Origin: an uncultured Aquimarina sp.
GTDB lineage: Bacteria; Bacteroidota; Bacteroidia; Flavobacteriales; Flavobacteriaceae
Reading direction: 5' to 3'
DNA: 64,000 nt
Assembly (NCBI GenBank): GCA_947500505.1
Contig: CANMSL010000001.1
Coordinates: forward strand, 434,001 to 498,000
Part shown: in pieces, positions 39,503 through 47,192 of the stretch
Position numbering within the stretch: position 1 is the first letter of the stretch
Layout: every line of letters starts with the position of its first letter
Translations under genes and position numbers: made by a program
The notes under the pieces: generated by a model
Database searches by the model: none
What the model was told of the DNA's origin: nothing
What the model saw: only the letters and a program-made list of their open reading frames with translations

Positions 39503-41659
39503 TTAAGGTTGATAATCAGGATGCCCAGTTTGCCAGAATGCAAAGGACAAAACATCCGCCATATCTTTATAATATTTATATTTAGAATAGTTTACGCCAT
39601 GACCAGAATTGAAATCTACAGAAAGTAAAATAGGTTTCCCTGAGGTATTGGCAGCCTGTAGTCTTGCCGCAAATTTAGCAGGATCCCAGGCTATAACTCT
39701 AGAGTCTTTAATTCCTGTAGTAATGAATGTAGCAGGATACGGAGATTTATCTTTGATACTATGATACGAATCCATTTCTAACAACGCACGAAATTCTACA
39801 GAATCCTTTATTGATCCAAATTCTTTAATACTATTTGGACCATTTGGTTGTATCTCTGATCTGATCATGTTCATCGCAGGCACATCGGCAAGAGCAACAG
39901 CAAAAAGATCGGGCCTCTCTGTAATAGCCCTACCAACCATAATTCCTCCGGCACTCACTCCATAAATTACAGTTTTATCTTTTGATGTATAATTTTGCCT
40001 AATCAAATATTCAGTACAGGAAATTGCATCTCTCCAAGTATTAGGTTTAGAAACTTTATACCCTGCTTTATGCCAAGAATCTCCTTTTTCACCTCCGCCT
40101 CGAACATGAGGAATAACCAATATCCCCCCTTCTGTAACCCAAGTTAATAAGGGAATAGAAAAAAACGGGCTAAAAGAAGCTCCATATGCACCATAACCTA
40201 AAATTAAGGTGCTATTCTCGCTATTCTTTTTTAGAGTTTTCTTATGAATTATTGACACAGGAAGAACGGTATCGTCATGAGATTTAATTTCGATTTCTTT
40301 CACAACGAGATCTTTAAACTTTGAATTATAATTTTCTGATTGAAGATCTGCTTTTATGAAAAACTTCTCCTTTTCATCGTATCTATAAAGACAATATGGT
40401 GTAGTCCATCCCCTAATTGAAACATAAAGATTTTTACCATTAGAACTAAGATAACTACCTCCTGATGATTTCGGCAATAGGATTTCCCTTTCTTCGAAGG
40501 TATTATCCAAAACAAAGAGCTTAGATTCTACTCCATTTTTTAAGGTCGTAAAATAAATTTTATTATTAAATATTTCAAAATCCAGAATAACACTTTTCTT
40601 CTTTTCAGACACTAAGACTTCCGGATTCTGAAAATCTGGATTTTTTAACGATGTCTTAGAGATTTTAAAGTTTGAAGCCCCTTTTGCGGTAATAAAGAAA
40701 ATGTCATCTCCCTGAATAATAAAATCCTTTATCTTATCTTTTTTCTTGAATAAGAGATTCCAATTCAATTTTTTATTAGTAATTTCTGAAACAGGTACAA
40801 CGTATGTGTCTTTGTAGCTGGAATCCCCATCCAATATTCCAAATAAATATGAATCTTTATCCGATTTATATCTGACAATCGGATAATCTTCTTCACCAAT
40901 AGCCAGTTCAGGATAGCTTTGTTTAGAGAAAATATCATTATTATGAATCGGATTATCTCCTAAATAGTAAACTACAGATTTGGTATTAAGCAAAAAATCC
41001 TTTTCCGTGATATCTAATGACGGTATGAATTGATATATAAATCCATCGCTATCCGGAAGCCAGCTTATTCCTCCTAAGCTTCTTGGATCGGCATTAGTAA
41101 TTGTTTCAGGAAAAACAACACCTGATTCAATATCCAAAATTACGATCTCAGAGAGCTCTTCGCCTTCCTTAGCCAGACTAATTGCTATCTTGGTATTATT
41201 CCAATCTGGATTAAAATAATTTATTGTATACTGAGAACCATAATCTTTTTTATAATTTGTTGGATCATACAATAAAACTTCGTTTTTTGACTCTAGACTA
41301 TCCTTATAATAGAGTTTAGGTATTTCTTTTATTTCCTTTTGTTTTAGGTAGAAATAGGAGCCATTTTTAGCTATCCAAGTATTTGAAATATTAGAGTTTT
41401 CCTTTTCGTCAAATCGTTTTTGTTTCTCGTACAAATTATTTCGGTTAGGAATAGCACTTAAAATATCAGTGCTATACTCCTCTTGTTTCTTTAACCAATT
41501 TAAGACAATAGAGTCCTGTAGATCTTCTAAATTTCTGTAAGGATCTTCTATTGGTATACCATAATACTTATCTACTTCAGCTATTGATGGTGCGAGAGGT
41601 AGATCTTTCTCATCGGCGCAAGAAATCATTAATACAAAAAGGAAAATTCTTTTGAACAT
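39503..41659 (-). CDS. Prolyl oligopeptidase family serine peptidase, putative lipoprotein
   Basis: Lipobox MFKRIFLFVLMISCADE; DPYRNLEDL; GYGAYG...; VIYGVSAGGIMVG GxSxGG nucleophile; GHGVNYS. Confidence 0.93.
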   Translation of the reverse strand: MFKRIFLFVLMISCADEKDLPLAPSIAEVDKYYGIPIEDPYRNLEDLQDSIVLNWLKKQEEYSTDILSAIPNRNNLYEKQKRFDEKENSNISNTWIAKNGSYFYLKQKEIKEIPKLYYKDSLESKNEVLLYDPTNYKKDYGSQYTINYFNPDWNNTKIAISLAKEGEELSEIVILDIESGVVFPETITNADPRSLGGISWLPDSDGFIYQFIPSLDITEKDFLLNTKSVVYYLGDNPIHNNDIFSKQSYPELAIGEEDYPIVRYKSDKDSYLFGILDGDSSYKDTYVVPVSEITNKKLNWNLLFKKKDKIKDFIIQGDDIFFITAKGASNFKISKTSLKNPDFQNPEVLVSEKKKSVILDFEIFNNKIYFTTLKNGVESKLFVLDNTFEEREILLPKSSGGSYLSSNGKNLYVSIRGWTTPYCLYRYDEKEKFFIKADLQSENYNSKFKDLVVKEIEIKSHDDTVLPVSIIHKKTLKKNSENSTLILGYGAYGASFSPFFSIPLLTWVTEGGILVIPHVRGGGEKGDSWHKAGYKVSKPNTWRDAISCTEYLIRQNYTSKDKTVIYGVSAGGIMVGRAITERPDLFAVALADVPAMNMIRSEIQPNGPNSIKEFGSIKDSVEFRALLEMDSYHSIKDKSPYPATFITTGIKDSRVIAWDPAKFAARLQAANTSGKPILLSVDFNSGHGVNYSKYKYYKDMADVLSFAFWQTGHPDYQP

Positions 41660-41675
41660 TTCTTACTTACTAAAT

Positions 41676-41816
41676 TTATTCTTGGGTAACAGGACAGGTG
41701 GGTCTATGGCTTTTGGCTAAAGGAGCTCGACCACCTTTTATTTGTTGAAGGTCATTTAATTTAGCAACTTTAAATTTTTCAAGTTCTAATTTTCTTTGAT
41801 TGCGTGCATTTTTCAT
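41676..41816 (-). CDS. RiPP-like precursor peptide with Bacteroidota GG leader
   Basis: 46-aa frame MKNARNQRKLELEKFKVAKLNDLQQIKGG|RAPLAKSHRPTCPVTQE; LxLEKFKVAKLNxLxxIxGG matches leaders of Bacteroidota class I lanthipeptide/TIGR04149-type precursors; absent from ORF track. Confidence 0.75.
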   Translation of the reverse strand: MKNARNQRKLELEKFKVAKLNDLQQIKGGRAPLAKSHRPTCPVTQE

Positions 41817-41958
41817 TTTTAAAATGTTTAAGGTTTTAACATTTCAAAACTACACATCTAAGAGTGAAAATAGGTATAAAAATATGAGGTGCCTATCTGG
41901 ATTCCTGAAAACAGACTTGCAACTAACTGATAATCAATAAAAAATTAATTTTTAGAAA

Positions 41959-43668
41959 TCATTTCTGATTATGTTCCATTAGCTTTTTTATGAAATAAGA
42001 TGGATATAATCCAGTTTTTTTATGAAAAGATTTCGAAAATGCTTCGGTTGTATTAAAACCAATATCCTTTGATATTGCTTTTATCGTATAATTTCTAAAT
42101 TTACTATCGTTTGTTAATCTATCAACTGCATAATCGATTCTTAGATCATTCACATAATTACTGAAACTTTTTTGTTTATAAAAATTTACGATTTTCGATA
42201 GATATTTAGAATTGGTATTAAACTCTTTTGCTAGAGAATTAGTAGTAATGTCTGATTTTAAGAAGCCTTTTTTCTTTTCGAAATTCTGTAAAGAGTTTAG
42301 AACTTTATCAATAATTTCTTGTGCAATCTTAATTGACTTATTCCTTTTTTCGATTACTTTAACATCAACTTCGTCTTTCTCCGTTTCCTTTATTTTTAGT
42401 AATTCCTCAAACCTTTGTTGGTATTTTTTTCTTTTTCTGTAATTGAGAAACAATAGCGAGATAGTTAACAAAGTGATAACGACTAAAACCTCAACTGTAA
42501 GGAAAGAAATTTTATTCTTATTCTCTAGAGAGCTAATTATTTTTTCTTTTTCACTAAGTAATTGCGGTGTGTCAAATTCTTTTACAATCTTCTCTTTTAG
42601 ATAATTATCGTTAATTTTTGCAATACTATCAAATTTTAATAATTTCTCGATATAAATTAACTGATTGTTTACGTCTTCTTTCGCCTTGTAATATTTTACG
42701 AAATATTCATATGTTTCCCTGACATTTGGCGAAGGGTAATTGATAATATTATATAAAGAATCTACTTTTCGGAAATGTATATTTGCTTTTTCTATCTTAT
42801 CTTTAATCAGCTTAATTTTTCCTAAATAAAAATATGCTGTAATCAAAAATGATTTATCCTCTAATTTAGATATCTCAGAAAAAGATTTCTGAATACTATC
42901 ACTAGCCTGATCAACCTTCTGTCTATGATATAAGTTTATACCTTCATTAAGAATAAATCTATTATATATTTCGTCATCTACTTTTTTAGACAACGCTATT
43001 CCTTTGCTTATATAATGAGATGATGAGTCTAATTGTTTAGCTTTTGTAAATGTCTCACTTAATAATATGACTGACGTTAAAAACCAAGGCTCATCTATTG
43101 GAGTTTTTGATTTTTCGTAATCGTAGCATTCCTTAAGAATAGACAAGGCTTCCTTATAATCACCCATTCTGCTTTTTAACCTGCCAATATTGTGTTTAGC
43201 TATATAAACATACTCTGTATTATTGGCTTTTGTTGCAGATTCTAAGGAAAGTAAATAATAATCTAAAGCCTTACGATAGTTCCCTTTTTCATAATAATGA
43301 CCAGCCTTAAAGGAATATGCCATGGTAGGGTGATTAAAAAAATTACGTTCTTTACTTATAGAAATTGCTTTATCTAATAATGCTAATTTTTGCTTCTCCT
43401 CCTTTTGATAAAATGCCAAAAAGCTATAGGCAAATGCTTTTTCTTTAGTGCTATTTTCATTTTTTGCTTTCTGTAAATAAGTTTTTAAATAGGTTAATGA
43501 GCTAAGTGTATCTTTTACTACAAGATAATAATCATCGTATAATTCCTGATAAGTTTTGCTTTGCAGTGAATCCGGGATTACAAATGCTTCGTTCTTTTGT
43601 GAAAAAGAGGTAATCACACATAAACACAGGATTATAGTGAAGATTCTGTTGGAAATAGTAATTTTCAT
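41959..43668 (-). CDS. TPR-containing AraC-family (HTH_18) transcriptional regulator, membrane-anchored
   Basis: Signal peptide, TPR-like repeats, single TM, C-terminal AraC HTH (VNDLRIDYAVDRLTNDSKFRNYTIKAISKDIGFNTTEAFSKSFHKKTGLYPSYF). Confidence 0.92.
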   Translation of the reverse strand: MKITISNRIFTIILCLCVITSFSQKNEAFVIPDSLQSKTYQELYDDYYLVVKDTLSSLTYLKTYLQKAKNENSTKEKAFAYSFLAFYQKEEKQKLALLDKAISISKERNFFNHPTMAYSFKAGHYYEKGNYRKALDYYLLSLESATKANNTEYVYIAKHNIGRLKSRMGDYKEALSILKECYDYEKSKTPIDEPWFLTSVILLSETFTKAKQLDSSSHYISKGIALSKKVDDEIYNRFILNEGINLYHRQKVDQASDSIQKSFSEISKLEDKSFLITAYFYLGKIKLIKDKIEKANIHFRKVDSLYNIINYPSPNVRETYEYFVKYYKAKEDVNNQLIYIEKLLKFDSIAKINDNYLKEKIVKEFDTPQLLSEKEKIISSLENKNKISFLTVEVLVVITLLTISLLFLNYRKRKKYQQRFEELLKIKETEKDEVDVKVIEKRNKSIKIAQEIIDKVLNSLQNFEKKKGFLKSDITTNSLAKEFNTNSKYLSKIVNFYKQKSFSNYVNDLRIDYAVDRLTNDSKFRNYTIKAISKDIGFNTTEAFSKSFHKKTGLYPSYFIKKLMEHNQK

Positions 43669-44103
43669 AGGTTTTAAGAAGTGATCGATGAAGAGTTATG
43701 TGCTAATTGAATTGGTTTTTATTCAGGCTGATTAATTCCTGTGTCAAATTGTTTAATAGATTTTCTTTAATTAAATGCTAAGAAATTGTTCCTAATCTTA
43801 TTTCCCTCTAATATCATTACACATTTATCTATTAAATATTGATCCATAATGGGATAAAATTTAAAATAGTATAGAACAAAACGTATCGAAATAAACAATC
43901 TATTTTGCCAATTTACTCATTTAACATAATTAAACTAGGGGAATATAGTTCTGAGCGCATATAAATATAATGCTTTTCTTTAGTAAACGTGAATTTTAAA
44001 AAAATAATTTCAAGTAACTGATATTTAATTATTTGCATTTAATTCTTCAGGTCTGATTTCTAAGAATTCCGACTCGGGTTTCATAGAATTGCGAGTTATA
44101 GTG

Positions 44104-44136
44104 TTTGTTTTACACTTTTTATTGGGCATATATTTG
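44104..44136 (+). promoter_or_regulatory. Bacteroidota-type promoter TTTG-N21-TATATTTG
   Basis: TTTG 44104-44107 and TATATTTG 44129-44136 match the -33/-7 consensus upstream of the peptide gene. Confidence 0.65.
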
Positions 44137-44152
44137 TCTCGATCAAACAAAC

Positions 44153-44168
44153 AATGTTGCGCAACATT
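44153..44168. promoter_or_regulatory. 16-bp perfect palindrome AATGTTGCGCAACATT (putative operator)
   Basis: Perfect inverted symmetry, 16 bp downstream of the -7 element. Confidence 0.6.
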
Positions 44169-44235
44169 AGACAAAAGGAGTTACCCGAAAATCCTAAATA
44201 AAAGAGTAGGGATTAAACTTTTAAAATTCACAAAA

Positions 44236-44445
44236 ATGAAAAATTTATTAAAACTTACTGGAGGATTAGCTGTAGCAGGAATCTTATTCGCATCTAGCAT
44301 TACATCTGCAAATGCAAATACAGAAACTGTAGCATTAGAAGATATCACTGTAGCTAATGAAGATATTACTGTAGAGATGAGATCTGAATGGTGGGCAATT
44401 GTTTCTTCTGACTACGTTGTTGCTGGTGGTGGTTCTGAAGACTAA
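44236..44445 (+). CDS. Small secreted peptide precursor (69 aa)
   Basis: ATG at 44236 (not 44089); signal peptide MKNLLKLTGGLAVAGILFASSITSANA then NTETVALEDITVANEDITVEMRSEWWAIVSSDYVVAGGGSED. Confidence 0.75.
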   Translation: MKNLLKLTGGLAVAGILFASSITSANANTETVALEDITVANEDITVEMRSEWWAIVSSDYVVAGGGSED

Positions 44446-44474
44446 GAATAACACTTAGTTGACACAATAAAAGT

Positions 44475-44512
44475 AAGAGGGTGTCTGAGAATTCAACACT
44501 CTCTTCTTTTTA
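44475..44512 (+). terminator. Terminator hairpin between peptide gene and downstream maturation-like genes
   Basis: AAGAGGGTGTctgagaattcaACACTCTCTTCTTTTT, stem with one G-T wobble. Confidence 0.7.
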
Positions 44513-44685
44513 TTTGATTATGTTCTTAATATTAGATGAACCTACTATTTTATCTTGATCATAGATTGTAATTCTACAATACAGTTTATATAGACTACTC
44601 TTACAACCTTTTCAAAAATTGTTTTTAAAAATTGAATTTAGGTTTTCCTCAAGAATTAAACTTTAATAACTCAAATAATAAAAAT

Positions 44686-45237
44686 ATGGATCTGAAGAAA
44701 AAACTGATACTATTTCTGGTACTCCATGTAATAATTGTAATTACAGTCAATTTATTTTCTTTTAGTGGGTTTCAAAATTCAAAAATGAAAAAACTTAATC
44801 GCTTGGGAAATTGGTATATCAATGAAATCAAATTAAATGAACCTATTGAACCTTTCCGAAGTACAATTGGATTCTACTCTAATATAACGGGAACCAATAG
44901 AGGTTATGAATTCTTTTCACCTAATGTATCCTCGGGAGCAGTTAAACTAAGATTTTTATCAGATCAGGGGCAAGAACTAAAATTAGTAAACTCAGTAGAA
45001 TCTGATGTAAAATTATTGACTGCGACTATCTATTATTTTAAAAAAATATCGAAAACCAAAATCAGGGATTCAATTACCAAATCAATCTGTAAAAGATTAT
45101 TTGAAAAGAATAAAGATGTAAAAAACATAAAAGTATATCTAAAGATGAGCCATACTGATCCTATCGCCCAAACGGATTCAGAGAATTTTTATAGAAAAGA
45201 AAAGGAAATATTACTTTCAACAGTTCAAAAAAATTAA
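44686..45237 (+). CDS. SdpA-like HTTM-partner protein (N-terminal TM, 183 aa)
   Basis: Single N-terminal TM, ...GTNRGYEFFSPNVSSGAVKLRF... resembles the W/Y-x-F-F-x-P motif of SdpA-like partners; 3 bp before an HTTM gene. Confidence 0.5.
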   Translation: MDLKKKLILFLVLHVIIVITVNLFSFSGFQNSKMKKLNRLGNWYINEIKLNEPIEPFRSTIGFYSNITGTNRGYEFFSPNVSSGAVKLRFLSDQGQELKLVNSVESDVKLLTATIYYFKKISKTKIRDSITKSICKRLFEKNKDVKNIKVYLKMSHTDPIAQTDSENFYRKEKEILLSTVQKN

Positions 45238-45240
45238 GAT

Positions 45241-46152
45241 ATGAATACTACAACTTATAATTTTTGGAAATTAACCGATAGAAATCAGGTTGGTATATAT
45301 GCTAAAGCCATTACCATTTTTTGTTTGTTAAACATCGTATCTTTACTTCCGGATATTCATGAAATTTATAGTAAGAATGGATTAATTTCAGCAGATATTG
45401 TATCGATGTATTTGTATCCATATTCGCCTAATTTACAATGGATATCAGGCATTTTTGATTTTCTAAAGATAGATGCTCAACTTTCTACATCAATACTTAT
45501 TACTTCATATATTCTGTCATTGGTTTTTGTGTTAATCAAATATAAACCGCTTCTATTTTCAATAGTTGCGTGGGGACTTCATATAATGTTCGTTAACTCT
45601 AGCTATTTTTTCTCTTATGGAGCTGACTATTTTATGACATTTGCATTGTTTATGGTCATCCTATTCACTATTGCCGAGAGACAAAAAGATGAAGATAGGA
45701 AGACATTGATTTCTACATATGCTATTCGGTTTTTACAAATTCATCTTTGTTTGGTATATTTCTTTGCCGGATTTGGTAAGATATTAGGAACAGACTGGTT
45801 TGATGGAAATGCTATATGGTTTGTTTTAAATACATATGCTCCTGCTCTTTCAGAAAGTTTGTTTTATAAAATGACATCATACCCTCTTTTGTTTAAGCTA
45901 CTATGCTGGGGGACTTTGATTTTTGAAATTTTCTACCCGTTTCTAATTTTTTATCAGCGAACAAAAAAAATAAGTTTAGTTATTATTATTACAATGCATA
46001 TAGGAATCATTTTATTAATGAACCTGTACACTTTTGGTCTAATTATGATAGTATTAAACTTGATTGCATTCGGACATTATTTTAAGAATGAATATGATAT
46101 GATTAAAAAATTTATATTGAGTAAGACAGTACATTTTCAATTTAACAAATAA
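45241..46152 (+). CDS. HTTM domain protein (SdpB / vitamin-K-dependent gamma-carboxylase-like)
   Basis: Multi-TM with RFLQIHLCLVYFFAGFGKILGTDWFDGNAIWFVLNTY, characteristic of HTTM family. Confidence 0.85.
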   Translation: MNTTTYNFWKLTDRNQVGIYAKAITIFCLLNIVSLLPDIHEIYSKNGLISADIVSMYLYPYSPNLQWISGIFDFLKIDAQLSTSILITSYILSLVFVLIKYKPLLFSIVAWGLHIMFVNSSYFFSYGADYFMTFALFMVILFTIAERQKDEDRKTLISTYAIRFLQIHLCLVYFFAGFGKILGTDWFDGNAIWFVLNTYAPALSESLFYKMTSYPLLFKLLCWGTLIFEIFYPFLIFYQRTKKISLVIIITMHIGIILLMNLYTFGLIMIVLNLIAFGHYFKNEYDMIKKFILSKTVHFQFNK

Positions 46153-46160
46153 AAAAACAA

Positions 46161-46186
46161 ATACATTGCATAACTATGTATTATGT
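46161..46186. promoter_or_regulatory. Putative PadR operator, copy 1
   Basis: ATACATTGCATAACTATGTATTATGT; ATACAT-N9-ATGTAT inverted repeat; matches copy 2 at 21/26 positions. Confidence 0.6.
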
Positions 46187-46200
46187 TGTATATTTGATGT

Positions 46201-46536
46201 ATGAATTCGGAATTCGTAAATAAATGGCAGTCACAAGTAAAAAAAGGAACCTTAGCTTTTATATTACTTAATATTCTGAGAGGAAAAGAATTCTACGGAT
46301 ATGAACTGATCGAAGAAGTAAGAAAATATACTACCATAGAAATAGCAGAAGGTACATTATATCCATTAATGAATAGGTTGAAAAAAGAACAACTGGTATC
46401 ATCAAAATGGGTAGAACAGGAATCTGGAATTCCAAGAAAGTATTATCAATTGACAAGTCTGGGCACAGAAACATTAGATGAAATGATTAAATACTGGAAA
46501 AGCTTAGGAGATTCCATTCAAAAAATAACTAAATGA
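46201..46536 (+). CDS. PadR family transcriptional regulator
   Basis: KGTLAFILLNILRGKEFYGYELIEEVRKYT..EIAEGTLYPLMNRLKKEQLV. Confidence 0.95.
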   Translation: MNSEFVNKWQSQVKKGTLAFILLNILRGKEFYGYELIEEVRKYTTIEIAEGTLYPLMNRLKKEQLVSSKWVEQESGIPRKYYQLTSLGTETLDEMIKYWKSLGDSIQKITK

Positions 46537-47108
46537 AAACTATTAAATTTAAAAATAAGTCCGCTCAAAAGATTTATGATAGTTATATCAGAAGAATTCG
46601 AAGAACCACCAAAGTTCTGTCTTCTAACGATCAGGAAGACGTGCTTATGGAATTTAATAGCCATATCTATGAAGCCTTACAACATAAGAAAGAAGATGAT
46701 GAAATAGCCAGCCTATTAGAAATAACGCAAGAATTAGGAGATCCTGAGATTGTTCTTAGAAGTTTAGTTGCAGAAAAAAAATTAAATCAGGCAACCAAAA
46801 CATTTAATCCTAAACACATATTTCAGGCAGTGTCATTGAATATTAAAAGAAGTAGTATTTTTTTCGTCTTTGTCATTTTGTATTTGAGTCTATTTTCTTT
46901 TATAGTATTGATAATTTCGGAAATCATAAATCCGGAAAAAACCGGGCTATATTTCTCAAATAATAAGTTCGTTGCGCTTGGTATTTATGACACGAATAAA
47001 GAAGTTACCGAAGTATTAGGAAATTGGTTTATACCGATTATGATAGCAAACTTGCTGTTTTTCTATCTATTAACAACACTTTTAATGAAGTTATCAAAGA
47101 AGAAGTAA
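46533..47108 (+). CDS. HAAS/DUF1700-like membrane protein, PadR partner
   Basis: N-terminal helical SHIYEAL...LLEITQELGDPEIVLRSLV pattern plus two TMs; 4-bp overlap with padR. Confidence 0.75.
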   Translation: MKTIKFKNKSAQKIYDSYIRRIRRTTKVLSSNDQEDVLMEFNSHIYEALQHKKEDDEIASLLEITQELGDPEIVLRSLVAEKKLNQATKTFNPKHIFQAVSLNIKRSSIFFVFVILYLSLFSFIVLIISEIINPEKTGLYFSNNKFVALGIYDTNKEVTEVLGNWFIPIMIANLLFFYLLTTLLMKLSKKK

Positions 47109-47122
47109 AAAAATTTAAAACA

Positions 47123-47150
47123 ATACATAGTATTACTATATATAATGTAT
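47123..47150. promoter_or_regulatory. Putative PadR operator, copy 2
   Basis: ATACATAGTATTACTATATATAATGTAT: ATACAT-N16-ATGTAT with internal perfect palindrome ATAGTATTACTAT; aligns with copy 1. Confidence 0.6.
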
Positions 47151-47192
47151 AGAATTTAACATAGTGAGCCATAATAAGTAGAATACTAAATT

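Noticed and set aside
44089-44445. 118-aa ORF start at 44089 given in the ORF track
   Set aside because: The start overlaps the predicted promoter and palindrome; the ATG at 44236 gives a clean signal peptide
45241-46152. Calling the HTTM protein a true vitamin-K-dependent gamma-carboxylase
   Set aside because: Only the HTTM transmembrane region is evident; no room for the VKGC lumenal domain in 303 aa, so only SdpB/HTTM-like is claimed
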